NCBI GenBank assembly: GCA_964017155.1
Contig: OZ024857.1
Span: 10,648,862-10,712,861, forward strand
Source of the DNA: Oasisia sp. SBJ-2009
Taxonomy: Eukaryota; Annelida; Polychaeta; Sabellida; Siboglinidae
Length of the DNA stretch: 64,000 nt
Direction: 5' to 3'
Shown here one piece after another: positions 47,292 to 58,869 of this stretch. The notes beneath the pieces were generated by a model. It did no database searches and was not told where the DNA came from. It saw nothing but the letters and a program-made list of their open reading frames with translations. The position numbers and the translations under genes are program-made. Within the stretch, counting starts at the first letter, position 1; the number at the start of each line of letters is the position of its first letter.

Positions 47292-47952
47292 GTAAGTTCT
47301 GTCGGCACGTACTCTGTTAATCTGAGCGCTGGCAGCCTGCGCTGGCTCCAGGGTGATCTACTTGGGGCACCCAGCTGTGGCTGTCAAATGCTCTTTTTCT
47401 CCTTACGTACGTAACTGTAGATAAGCTGACCTCACGTGTTGAACGAGCGCACTTGAGGTGGCGTTGAGGTTTACTTGAAAGTGTCGCTGACCCGGTGTGT
47501 TGGAGGGAGGGGGAAGAGGGAGCCCTGGGCAGGGCAGGGCAGGTCACCACCAACTGGAGGATGCCGCAGCCTTGTAGCCCCCAGGGCTGATGAGAGGCAG
47601 GCGAAGTGATGAGCTGTCTCGACCACCTGTCCCCCTCCCTCACTCCGTACAGCTACAGTATACAAAGTACACACACAACACATGCACACACGTGGTCCAG
47701 TCTCTTCCTCTCTGCTGTACGCTTACATGTTCTAGTTGCGATCTTCCCAGCACCTGCATTTTACCTGTTTATGTCCTGGACTGTGATCTGACAGTCTATA
47801 ATACATATCAGTGTGTCTGCATGTCCACCTATCTGTACTATATAATAATAACAATAACACAAGTGTCTCCTGCCGCCATGGCAGCAAGGTCACGAGAGAC
47901 CCGCTCCTAGACCTCTTACACCGCTTCTCTAGAATTGTTTTGTGTAATATAC

Positions 47953-48382
47953 GGTAATCTTATACTTAACTGGCCTAAATTATTACGGCCTTTTAAACCC
48001 ATTTTTTTCTCACCTTATGTGTATGTGTATGTGTTCGCAATGTGATTCTACATCACTTCCGGTACAAAGAATTAAAATTAAAAAAATTAATTTGTGTTTT
48101 AGAACAATTTAAACAGCTCGCCCCTCCGCGGTTCTGGTGCCTCTGGGAGGTGCCTACAGCCCGCGCCATATTTGCAGCGGTGACATCCCGTTGTTTACTT
48201 CGACTCAGCATGTTGAAATTGTTCTAAAACACTAATTAAAGCAATTAAATCTGACTTCTTTGTACCGGAAGTGATGTAGAATCACATTGCGAACACATAC
48301 ACATCGATATAACGTGAAAAAACGGTTTCAAAAGCCCTTCAAAAGGCCGTAATGATTTAGGCCAGTTAAGTATAAGATTACC
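47953..48382. mobile_element. 430-bp foldback (MITE-like) element with 8-bp target duplication
   Basis: Left arm (about 47953-48115) and right arm (about 48210-48382) are long imperfect inverted repeats. Both ends read ggtaatcttatacttaactg from the outside, and both contain tggcctaaat, attacggcctttt, cgcaatgtgattctacatca, cttccggtacaaagaa and ttttagaacaattt. A loop of about 95 bases, GC-richer, lies between. The flanks carry an exact 8-bp direct repeat, taatatac, at 47945-47952 and 48383-48390. There is no transposase. An 8-bp duplication fits hAT-like or P-like transposases, but the terminal bases are not the usual hAT cagng. Confidence 0.85.
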
Positions 48383-48487
48383 TAATATACGCCATCCAGT
48401 TCTGTTTAATGCGAAGAATTATACAGTACCTGTTTTGTGTATGTACCTGTCTCACCTTCCATCTTATTTCACTCTCCCACTGTCAAA

Positions 48488-50071
48488 GTCAATGTCTTCT
48501 TCTGCCCCACCTCTCAATGTCTTCTTCTGTCCCACCTCTCAATGTCTTCTTCTGCCCCACCTCTCAATGTCTTCTTCTGTCCCACCTCTCAATGTCTTCT
48601 TCTGTCCCACCTCTCAATGTCTTCTTCTGCCCCACCTCTCAATGTCTTCTTCTGTCCCACCTCTCAATGTCTTCTTCTGTCCCACCTCTCAATGTCTTCT
48701 TCTGTCCCACCTCTCAATGTCTTCTTCTGCCCCACCTCTCAATGTCTTCTTCTGTCCCACCTCTCAATGTCTTCTTCTGTCCCACCTCTCAATGTCTTCT
48801 TCTGTCCCACCTCTCAATGTCTTCTTCTGCCCCACCTCTCAATGTCTTCTTCTGTCCCACCTCTCAATGTCTTCTTCTGCCCCACCTCTCAATGTCTTCT
48901 TCTGTCCCACCTCTCAATGTCTTCTTCTGTCCCACCTCTCAATGTCTTCTTCTGCCCCACCTCTCAATGTCTTCTTCTGTCCCACCTCTCAATGTCTTCT
49001 TCTGTCCCACCTCTCAATGTCTTCTTCTGTCCCACCTCTCAATGTCTTCTTCTGCCCCACCTCTCAATGTCTTCTTCTGTCCCACCTCTCAATGTCTTCT
49101 TCTGTCCCACCTCTCAATGTCTTCTTCTGTCCCACCTCTCAATGTCTTCTTCTGTCCCACCTCTCAATGTCTTCTTCTGCCCCACCTCTCAATGTCTTCT
49201 TCTGCCCCACCTCTCAATGTCTTCTTCTGTCCCACCTCTCAATGTCTTCTTCTGTCCCACCTCTCAATGTCTTCTTCTGTCCCACCTCTCAATGTCTTCT
49301 TCTGCCCCACCTCTCAATGTCTTCTTCTGTCCCACCTCTCAATGTCTTCTTCTGTCCCACCTCTCAATGTCTTCTTCTGTCCCACCTCTCAATGTCTTCT
49401 TCTGTCCCACCTCTCAATGTCTTCTTCTGTCCCACCTCTCAATGTCTTCTTCTGTCCCACCTCTCAATGTCTTCTTCTGTCCCACCTCTCAATGTCTTCT
49501 TCTGTCCCACCTCTCAATGTCTTCTTCTGTCCCACCTCTCAATGTCTTCTTCTGTCCCACCTCTCAATGTCTTCTTCTGTCCCACCTCTCAATGTCTTCT
49601 TCTGCCCCACCTCTCAATGTCTTCTTTCTGTCCCACCTCTCAATGTCTTCTTCTGTCCCACCTCTCAATGTCTTCTTTCTGTCCCACCTCTCAATGTCTT
49701 CTTCTGTCCCACCTCTCAATGTCTTCTTCTGTCCCACCTCTCAATGTCTTCTTCTGTCCCACCTCTCAATGTCTTCTTCTGTCCCACCTCTCAATGTCTT
49801 CTTCTGTCCCACCTCTCAATGTCTTCTTCTGTCCCACCTCTCAATGTCTTCTTCTGTCCCACCTCTCAATGTCTTCTTCTGTCCCACCTCTCAATGTCTT
49901 CTTCTGTCCCACCTCTCAATGTCTTCTTCTGTCCCACCTCTCAATGTCTTCTTCTGCCCCACCTCTCAATGTCTTCTTCTGTCCCACCTCTCAATGTCTT
50001 CTTCTGCCCCACCTCTCAATGTCTTCTTCTGCCCCACCTCTCAATGTCTTCTTCTGTCCCACCTCTCAATC
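48488..50071 (+). repeat. 25-bp minisatellite, about 63 copies
   Basis: Highly homogeneous array. The unit begins aatgtcttcttctg, has one C/T variable base, then ends cccacctctc. Two units near 49622 and 49674 carry an extra T in tcttt, separated by one normal unit, indicating a duplicated pair. The unit is stop-free in all + frames and 25 is not a multiple of 3, so three overlapping frames of 556-602 codons encode the same repeat peptide. They are artefacts. Confidence 0.98.
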
Positions 50072-50304
50072 CTACTTAATTCTCTCCACGTTATCATCGG
50101 TATGTATTTTCTCCTATTTTGCCATGATTAATAATATACCCGTCCCTCCAACATATATAATATTCCTCCACCCTGGTTCACCTGCTGGCACTGGTGTGTG
50201 CTTTACCCCTTTTACCCTCCACGTAACAGAGGTGATAGATTGACAGTGACTGGGACCAGACATAATGACTGGAAACAGGAAACTAAACACAATGGCTGGT
50301 GTCA

Positions 50305-50430
50305 TATGGAATATTGACCCGGGGGTAAAGTTACCCACGGGTCACTATTCTATATAAAATACTTACCCCTGGGTCACTTTTCCATAGATTTTCAGTTATA
50401 GAAAAATTACCCACCCTATAGAAAAATTAC
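50305..50430. repeat. small mixed direct/inverted repeat module (ttaccc words)
   Basis: tatggaatattgacccgggg (from 50305) is mirrored by the complement of acccctgggtcacttttccata ending at 50386. In addition ttacccacgggtcactattc (50331) and ttacccctgggtcacttttc (50363) are direct copies, and tatagaaaaattaccca is present twice at about 50397-50430. Confidence 0.7.
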
Positions 50431-50716
50431 CCATCTGCATATTTTATGGATGTATATTTGAAATAATGGTTTTGATCTTAATGTTAAATTACAGCATATA
50501 AATTTACGTCAAGAAATGAAAATGAAAAATCACCATGAATGTTTGTAGCAACAACACGACAATGCCTCTCTTCCTCACATCGACCTTCTTAGCACCATTT
50601 CCCTCTCCCCCACCCTGTCTGACTTCCCCTCCACCCACCCTCCCCTTCACATTCCTGTGTCAGTCCCTCCGTGTCCCCACCTGATTCCAGTGTGTGGTCT
50701 CCTCCCGTCTACCAGA

Positions 50717-50809
50717 GCGCCACAGACACGGTGTGACACAGAGGAGATAAAACCTCCATATAACGGTCATTCTGTTAAACGATCAGCTCTGAGTTACGAC
50801 CACGTCAAG
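50717..50809 (+). CDS. possible exon with a strong polypyrimidine tract upstream (unrecognised)
   Basis: A pyrimidine-rich stretch of over 100 bases (50580-50690) leads to acceptors at about 50691 and at ctaccag (50716). From the second, phase 2 gives an open frame starting APQTRCDTEEIKPPYNGH and continuing SVKRSALSYDHVKTAMNA. The only nearby donor is weak (atgct|gtagat, about 50822). The phase matches exon 1D and the PDE1 phase-2 junction, but the peptide does not align with PDE1 as I know it. Confidence 0.2.
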
Positions 50810-50999
50810 ACTGCCATGAATGCTGTAGATGACAGGGGAGATAGGGGGAGAAGTCATACATTAAAACTCACACTGGCCTCGTCTCAAATGTGCTCACACT
50901 TGCTCCTGTATAGGGGGCTCAAAATCTGCTCTCAGAGGCTCAGTCAAACTTCAGCTAGAGCTGACTGGAGTTATGTCAGTGCAGCCTAGTAAAAGCTGA

Positions 51000-52690
51000 T
51001 GATATACCTGTAGGTTGATTACAGTATCTTTTTCATGAGATTGCTGAATAAAAACACATTTGAATACACCAGTAATGTATGTGTGGTGTCTGTGCATGAA
51101 TGGTGATTAAGAGTTATGTTTGGGTGATGATGTTGAATGTGTCTGCTAAGTTAATGGTGGTATTTTTATTAAAAAAGAAAGTCCTTTCACTGTAATCAAT
51201 TATATACCATTGTGATTACGACATGTTGCTAAATGTTTTGGTTCAGTTATTTTACGTATATTTCCATCATTGTTGTCAATTGCAATGCTATTTTAATACC
51301 CTGTAATTTCATAAAATATATATCTTATTGTTGTCAGTATTTCATTCATTACAATGGCAAGTCTGATGTGATAGTTAAACAAACGATGCATATTACTATT
51401 TCTACTTGATGACTATCGTTGTAACTGACCTTAACCTTGTAAGAATGGATGGACAAACCCACAAAGTTCCACCCTCCGTACAAAGATGTACTGGCATCTA
51501 CATGTCACAGTTTGGGATAAACAAATCCAATGTGCTAATACAGAATGTAACTCAATTCCTAGAAAGCAATAACATATTGGTAATGCAAGAAGATCCCACA
51601 AGTACAACCAGATTTTGCCTCTGTCTGCCTATCAATAATTCTGGATAAATAGAAACAATTGAGTTCTGGGTACGCGGAAGAATGAATCTGCTAATTCACA
51701 AGGAGCCTGTGGAATGCTGCATTGGCTGCTGATGAAATGGCAGTGGTGTTTTTCTAGCGGATTTGCCAAAGGCCAATTGGCAATGTGTACGGCTGGTGAG
51801 CCTCGGCTGGTTGGGTGTATATAAGGAGATCGGAGGGAGAAAATAGGTGGGAGGGGAGCAAGGATATGGGAGTGGGGGGGAGGGGTGCAGTGGAACAATG
51901 ACCCGGGTCAGTCTATTTACACCTGTGAACATCTCACCAAGACAGTCAAGTCAGCTCACAGGGATTATTTGTATTTTAACCGAATCAGCTGTTAGACTCT
52001 GATGAATGTATTAAGTGTAAACGATAGTGTAACATTTCAAGTGCCAAATTGCCACCTTTTTGTCTCAATCCAAATGACTCGGCTTTGTAAGATGTATACT
52101 AAATAACATGTAGGATCTACATATTGAAAAAATAAGAAATTATGTTTCTAGTTCTTTGTATATGCAAGTAAATGCACAACATAATAATTAAGTGTTAATG
52201 ATTGATATTTACACATATCTAGTAGACAAAACTAACATCCAAGTTTATGATGACAGTAGGCATAGTTTGAAAACAGACAGGACTGTACGTGCTGCTATCT
52301 GATATTGCAACAATATAATTATGGTACTTATGTAATATTGTTAGTACCAGGTATGTAATTGGGTTTGACTGTGCAGCTACACTATCTAGAATCTACATTA
52401 TATAGTGTCCAATACTGGATATTTAAACTAAATGTTGTTATGTTAGTTAGCTGTGAGTTTTTCAGAGTTTGGACAGATCATGTACAACTACAATTCATAG
52501 ACTCTGTAACCATGATACAGTTTTGCACATTGCCTCTTTTCCATTGACTGATATATGTGCACTGGGAGGGAGTTACATTTACACTGTGGATAGCCCCCAG
52601 TCACACTTAGGCCAGGCTCCAGTCCAAGGTGCCAGCCTTCTGTAAATATTCTCAACTCTATTTATAAACAACTTCCTGGCACCCAGTCTA
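51000..52690. other. non-coding, nothing firm
   Basis: AT-rich sequence without a supported exon. A tgtatataagg word occurs near 51817 in a G-rich context but no start codon plus donor follows. Confidence 0.4.
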
Positions 52691-52694
52691 AGGA

Positions 52695-53835
52695 ACATCT
52701 GCACTGCCAAGTCCTACACCCAGTCCACCACCAAGTCATACACCCAGTTAACCACCAAGTCCTACACCCAGTCCACCACCAAGTCCTACACCCAGTCCAC
52801 CACCAAGTCCTACACCCATTCCACCACCAAGTCCTACACCCAGTCCACCACCAAGTCCTACACCAAGTCCATCACCAAGTCCTACACCCAGTCCAGCACC
52901 AAGTCCTACACCCAGTCCACCACCAAGTCCTACAACCAGTCCACCACCAAGTCCTACAACCAGTCCACCACCAAGTCCATCACCAAGTCCTACACCCAGT
53001 CCAGCACCAAGTCCTACACCCAGTCCACCACCAAGTCATACACCTAGTCCACCACCAAGTCCACCACCAAGTCCTACACCCAGTCCACCACCAAGTCCTA
53101 CACCCAGTCCAGCACCAAGTCCTACACCCAGTCCACCACCAAGTCCTACACCCAGTCCACCACCAAGTCCTACACCCAGTCCACCACCAAGTCCTACACC
53201 CAGTCCACCACCAAGTCCTACACCCAGTCCACCACCAAGTCCTACACCCAGTCCACCACCAAGTCCTACACCAAGTCCATCACCAAGTCCTACACCCAGT
53301 CCAGCACCAAGTCCTACACCCAGTCCAGCACCAAGTCCTACACCCAGTCCACCACCAAGTCCTACACCAAGTCCATCACCAAGTCCTACACCCAGTCCAG
53401 CACCAAGTCCTACACCCAGTCCACCACCAAGTCCTACACCCAGTCCACCACCAAGTCCTACACCCAGTCCACCACCAAGTCCATCACCAAGTCCTACATC
53501 CAGTCCAGCACCAAGTCCTACACCCAGTCCACCACCAAGTCATACACCCAGTCCACCACCAAGTCATACACCTAGTCCACCACCAAGTCCTACACCCAGT
53601 CCACCACCAAGTTCTACACCCAGTCCACCACCAAGTCCTACACCAAGTCCATCACCAAGTCCTACACCCAGTCAACCACCAAGTCCTACACCCAGTCCAC
53701 CACCAAGTCCTACACCCAGTCCACCACCAAGTCCTACACCCAGTCCACCACCAAGTCCTACACCCAGTCAACCACCAAGTCCTATACCCAGTCCACTACC
53801 CAGTCAACCACCAAGTCCTACACCAAGCCCTCAAT
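52695..53835 (+). repeat. 24-bp minisatellite with Pro-rich frame, about 47 copies
   Basis: The unit contains caagtcctacacccagtcc and ends accac. Variants include ccatcaccaag, ccagcaccaag and acaaccag, arranged in recurring blocks. One + frame reads Pro-Ser-Pro-Thr-Pro-Ser-Pro-Pro continuously from about 52752 to a TAA at 53864-53866, ending [14 protein letters not shown]. It has no ATG and starts after an in-frame TAA. A donor-like gtaagt overlaps the TAA. The other + frames are also open. Most likely non-coding. Confidence 0.95.
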
Positions 53836-53869
53836 GGCTAGGCAAAGGTTTAGGTAAACAAAAGTAAGT

Positions 53870-55125
53870 GGTTATTTATGTTCAAAAATAGCATCATGGA
53901 AAAACAGGAAAACAGGTTTAAACTGTCAGCCGGCCGGAATTGGTTTTACGGCCATGTGTTTTTCATTTCAACGGATGGTGACCCGACCGGTGCAAGTGGC
54001 TTTTTATGGTGGTGTGGGAATATTTCCACATTCATTCTCATAAACAAGTTAGGCAGGAGGTGGTTATACAAGTGCTGTGTGTGTGTGTGTTGTTTGTGGC
54101 AGGCACCCTGGTGTAGTGGGGGTATGCTCTGGTAGTCATAGGGTCACTTAATGGTGGGGTGCGTTATCTACCTCAGGTCATTGCTTTAGATAAGGAAATA
54201 TAGCATTGGATGGTCATATACAATAAAACCTGTCCAAACCCATCACTGTTGGGACTGTGCTGTTTGTTATTGGAGTCTCACAAACAGGAAATCATTTGTG
54301 GTTTTCAAGTTGTATTTTATAGACGGAGCAGCTATGAAGGCAGGTTTTACTGTGCACGAATCAGAGGTTGTCTCCCTTGACCACGTCTGATGTCCCCCTT
54401 CTGTGCTGTCACTGAACCCCTTTTATGATACTGTTGTGTAAGCAGAATGCATTGTTCAATTTTTTTTATTATTTGTTATGACTAATATTTCTCATATGGT
54501 TTATGTCTGTTTCAATTTTGAAGTATCACCAATGACATAAAATTGTACTGTGATCCACCATGTGTTTTGTTTTTTTACAATTAAAGGGATTGTTCCTGCC
54601 CTGCAATACATTGAGTACTTTATGATGGCATGAATGACATTATGTTATAGTATTCCGCTCAGGTTTTTTATGATATACATTTGTTTTATTTTTATAACAC
54701 CGCATCAATCTGCTATGCAGGAATTTGCGCTAGAGAATTTATTATTATTATTAGATTATTAATATGCCTAAGTCAGTAATTATTGAGTTTGTCCAGTGAT
54801 TTCATAAAACCCAAATAGGATGACTGTACAAGTGAACAAGCACGTTGCAGCAGATACTATAGTTTTTGTGTGCAAAATGATTCTAAATCATGACAAGAGG
54901 AAAATATGGATCCCAGAGGCTGGTTTAATAATCAGGGCAGCGCCCCTTAGAAAAGACTCACAACTGTACAGAAAAGTCAACAGTGCAAACTGTGACTTGA
55001 AAAAAGTGAAATCAAAGGTAATGGAGAATCGATGCTGCGATCAATCATATTGTGCTTCCTTTGCTGTTCCTGGTCAGCGGTGCTCCCAGTGGTTCACAGG
55101 TGGTGCTGTCTGTCTCCACGCTGAC
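53870..55125. other. non-coding, nothing firm
   Basis: Includes a GT run near 54081 and a weak tRNA A-box-like word (ctggtgtagtgggggtatgc) near 54109 without a B-box. No supported exon. Confidence 0.4.
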
Positions 55126-55128
55126 ACT

Positions 55129-55635
55129 TCACCGAATCAATGACAGACCTGCCAAGGATGTTCCCATCTCATCCTGTCCCGTCCCTAGCCTGGCAGACAT
55201 AACACATGGTGTCGCCGTCTTCGTGCTGATCTGTTTATTGAACCGATCTACTTGCAAGTTCACTGGTGTATAATTCAATGAGGCCTCGGCACTTCCTGTG
55301 TCGAACTTGTCGTTGGCACAGGGCCAAGTGATAACTAGATAGTTTGTGTTGGTGATTGGATTACTTGCGATGACTTTAATGTGCCACAACACTCGTTGTT
55401 GTGCTACGTACATACTCGTGAACACATACGCACTTGTCTCATCATGCAGGCACACAGGTATCTCAGGCGTGTACTTGTGATGCAAGTGTTTGTTTGTTGT
55501 GTACCTGCAATGTATGTGCAATACACTTGTGATGTTGTCAGTCTTGACACTGTTACCACTTAATTGAAACATACCTAGAGGTTTTTTTAACATGTCAGTG
55601 CAGTGCATACTTGTAATCCATCTGTTCAGTATCAT
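55129..55635 (-). CDS. unrecognised open frame, 168 codons, probably spurious
   Basis: The longest open frame in the window that is not made by a repeat. It has a balanced amino acid composition and a possible ATG start, and part of it reads TNKHLHHKYTPEIPVCLHDE. I recognise no domain, signal peptide or membrane segment, and no splice sites or neighbours support it. In 64 kb of this composition about one such frame is expected by chance. Recorded for completeness. Confidence 0.15.
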   Translation of the reverse strand: MILNRWITSMHCTDMLKKPLGMFQLSGNSVKTDNITSVLHIHCRYTTNKHLHHKYTPEIPVCLHDETSAYVFTSMYVAQQRVLWHIKVIASNPITNTNYLVITWPCANDKFDTGSAEASLNYTPVNLQVDRFNKQISTKTATPCVMSARLGTGQDEMGTSLAGLSLIR

Positions 55636-55855
55636 TGTGATACACTAGAAATATATATCCATCTGTTCAGTATCATTATGATACACTAGAAATATATATC
55701 CATCTGTTCAGTATCATTATGATACACTAGAAATATATATCCATCTGTTCAGTATCATTATGATACACTAGAAATATATATCCATCTGTTCAGTATCATT
55801 GTGATACACTAGAAATATATATCCATCTGTTCCATATATGATACACTAGAAATGT
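55617..55855 (+). repeat. 41-bp tandem repeat, about 5.5 copies
   Basis: The unit contains ccatctgttcagtatcat, (t/g)atgatacactagaa and atatatat. The centre, agtatcattatgatac, is itself palindromic. The last copy is shortened and runs into a (TA)n tract at about 55856-55870. Confidence 0.95.
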
Positions 55856-57199
55856 ATATATATATATATGTGAGTAGGACATTTTTGTTTGTGATAAAGA
55901 ATGAAATTGCTTTTATGCTTGCAAATTAGGATGGATTGAGTTACAGTATACTTGAAGCTGTTAAGCATAACTAGAATTTGACATCTAAACATTTCACATA
56001 AGGGAAAGCATAGTACAAGTTTGCGTCTTCTTGACACTATTTTGTCAGTGTTTTGCGTCTTTGATCATTGGGAAGCGCACCGTGTGTTGTCTCATAAATG
56101 TTTCTCTTTTTCCACATCAGTCTCTCCATTCATTTCCCCTTCTATTTCATTGTTAGCCACAGTAAACGACGATTGAAACAGCATAACATAATCATTCAGT
56201 CACCTCACACAATAATAATTCATCCATGGCTGAACATCTGTGTCTAGCAAAGGCGGGGGTTTTCTTGGAGTGATCTGCATTGCCATTTATATCCTGGTGG
56301 AATGACATTACCCAGCACTTGGACATGAGAGCGGCAGACAGACATGTTTTGCTGATTGTTCAGATGGTGCAGTTGTCCCAATTGCAATAGATCAGCCGAT
56401 ACGGACGTAATGACCCAGTTTGTGTTGCCATATCCGGGCCATCGTTGCATAGTGACATTTTTTGACAGTTACCCAATCCAGCGCTCATCATGATATTACC
56501 ATTTCTGATTGAGGCGTTTTATCATTTCGCTGGTGACTGACACCGGTTCTTCTATCAGCCTCACATCCAACGGCCTCAGCTCCTGTTCCAATTTATTATT
56601 CCCTGTCGTATCCCGGCATCCAATTTATATCTCTGTCTTGTGTAATTTGGCAAGCGCTATTTTCTGCTGCTTGTATTTAATAATTAAGATTTCATTTCGC
56701 CGATTTTGCAAGGAGGTTTGACAGACTTCCAACAACATGAAATAGGTTGACGTGAGACAAGTAAACCTGTTGTATTTAATAAAAATAAAAGTGTTTCTTA
56801 ATGCAGACATTTTACACAAATCGTCATAAAATGTATCTGTTTTGTCAGCCCTGCTGAAATTGTTTGTTGACTCATTTGATTGTGTTATTTTTGAAACGAT
56901 TAATTTATTTCCACCAAACAAACAGAATTGCTTGCGTTAGTAGCATTAACAATCTATTAATGCTGTATCTCGTATTGACACTGTCGGTACTGCCATGGGT
57001 GTGTATCAGTGTTGTGTATCATTATGGGCTGCTTTGATGGTGTATCAGTGTTAGACTATTCGCACTATGTGAGCACTGTATTGGTTCTGTATGACGATTG
57101 TATTACCGGGTTGCATTTTATCAACATCATATCAGCACTTGGTTAGCAATCAATCTGCTCTGTCTGACTATATTGGGGCTGTATTATAACATTATTGGC

Positions 57200-57265
57200 A
57201 CTGTATTAGTGGTGTATCAGCACTGTATCAGCACTGTATCAGCACTGTATCAGTGGTGTATCAGT
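57200..57265 (+). repeat. 12-bp tandem repeat (gtatcagcactg), about 5 copies
   Basis: Short array of tatcagcactg and tatcagtggtg units within a wider region (56990-57265) where tgtatcagtg-like words recur irregularly. Confidence 0.85.
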
Positions 57266-58049
57266 GGCTTGGTTCATGGAATATTCACATACAAAATGTT
57301 AAATGTTGGCTATAATTACCTGTTCCATATCTCAACAGAACCACCCAAGCATCTTAGACATACTAAATCATATACCTGTTACTGCAGCATTAGTTGACAG
57401 CTTAGCTGCTGCTGCAACTATTTACTATTGCTTATACCATATACAACTCCTGCAGACTTCAGTTAAAATTCACACTTCACTGCCCCAAAGATAATATCTC
57501 TATGCACAGGTGATGTACTTTCTTGAGATTGGATCTAAGTGATTGCCATTGTCGGACACATTGTAGCTATGCAGCGTTTCTCTCGATGTAGAAGCTAAAT
57601 TTCACCGGCAACAATACAGCGGCAAGTGTATAGGATGCCAGGAACATGACGACGCGTCACCTTTGCCATTTCCTAGTCATTCGTGACCAGTGATTACCTA
57701 CTTTTGTGTGCAACTGTGTTTGCTTCAGCTCTTTTTCTCAGAATCTGTCTCAGGTCAAGGGCCAGTCGTAATCTGTGATTATTATAAACACATCCAGGGC
57801 AACGGTCTGGTCTGTGGAGTGCTGTGCTCCTTGTCTGTGTCTGTGTGCCGTGTACAGACCTTACAGCTTGAGTTGTGTCTGTGCCATATGCAATGACATG
57901 GTGTATATGAAACAAACGTTTTTGAATCCCCAGGGTTGGAACAGCTTAAGTTGTGTAATCCCTATCCACAATGGGGATACAAACTAAATGTATACGTCAC
58001 GTTTCCTGTTGCATTCTTATTTCACCTGGCACCAGTTACATTTCAAACT

Positions 58050-58254
58050 GTTGCCTCTTTGATTGTTAGGATGTGTGGGGTCTGTGCAAAGGTGAGTAAA
58101 TGCATAATACGCACAGTATCACAGTAGAGTGACATTTCGTCAATGTTCCTAACAGAATGACTCAAGATGCAGCATTCTGTATCTTGAATACCCTGCGCAT
58201 TATGTATTTACTCAAATTTGCACACCACATACATTTAACAATCAAAGAGGCAAC
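58050..58254. mobile_element. 205-bp foldback (MITE-like) element
   Basis: The outer 19 bases are perfect inverted repeats: gttgcctctttgattgtta (58050-58068) against its complement at 58236-58254. The arms continue imperfectly to about 58119 and from about 58188, sharing tgtgcaaa, gagtaaat(g/a)cataat and cgca. A small internal hairpin (tcaagat ... atcttga) lies in the loop. No clear target site duplication was found. Confidence 0.75.
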
Positions 58255-58732
58255 AACATCATGGCCAATAAAATCAAGAGTTAGAGTATAATTTTCTTTA
58301 CCTCTGGTACGGTTGTTTTATTAATATCAGTATAGCTGATGATAAACTAAACAACTTATTACAGCATACTCCATTGCATGTGATGGGAATGATTAAAAAT
58401 AGTTTCACGATTACAGATACGGTGAACACTTAAAAAACTACTCAGATGTTGTCATGGGCTTGATGACCCTCTAGAATGGTGATACGTCATTGCTGTCAGG
58501 TGTCATGTCTGCAGCAGCTTGTGACATCCCATTGTCCTGTCACAGTTGTGTCATAATACATGTGACTGTCACATACTTGTCACACCAGTGGTTAACACTA
58601 CCCTGTAAAGAACCAGACCTGTCATACGTATACAGGTGATGGTTTAGAACACAAATATACAAACCACAAAGGTTAAACATATATGGTATTTGATTTGTTG
58701 GTAATGTAGAAATGGTAGCCTTATTGAAGCAT

Positions 58733-58758
58733 CTTATCTAAGTGGATACTTAGATAAG
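58733..58758. repeat. perfect 11-bp stem hairpin
   Basis: cttatctaagt, ggat loop, acttagataag. Isolated, with no U-run or coding context. Confidence 0.8.
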
Positions 58759-58869
58759 GCACTCCCACCTGTCTATTATCTTTCATGAAAATCTGGTAGG
58801 AAATACTACCCCCTGGATACTACCCCCTGGGGTACTTACCTTTGTACACCATCTAACAGTCAGAAGTCA

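Noticed and set aside
47590..47650. RRSDELSRP segment as the PDE1 exon following the calmodulin-domain exon
   Set aside because: Only a few residues resemble the TEDELSD motif. The following residues do not match PDE1 and no phase-2 acceptor fits.
48409..50243. Three overlapping + strand open frames of 556-602 codons
   Set aside because: Produced by a stop-free 25-bp repeat; codon phase is irrelevant and single-base insertions are tolerated.
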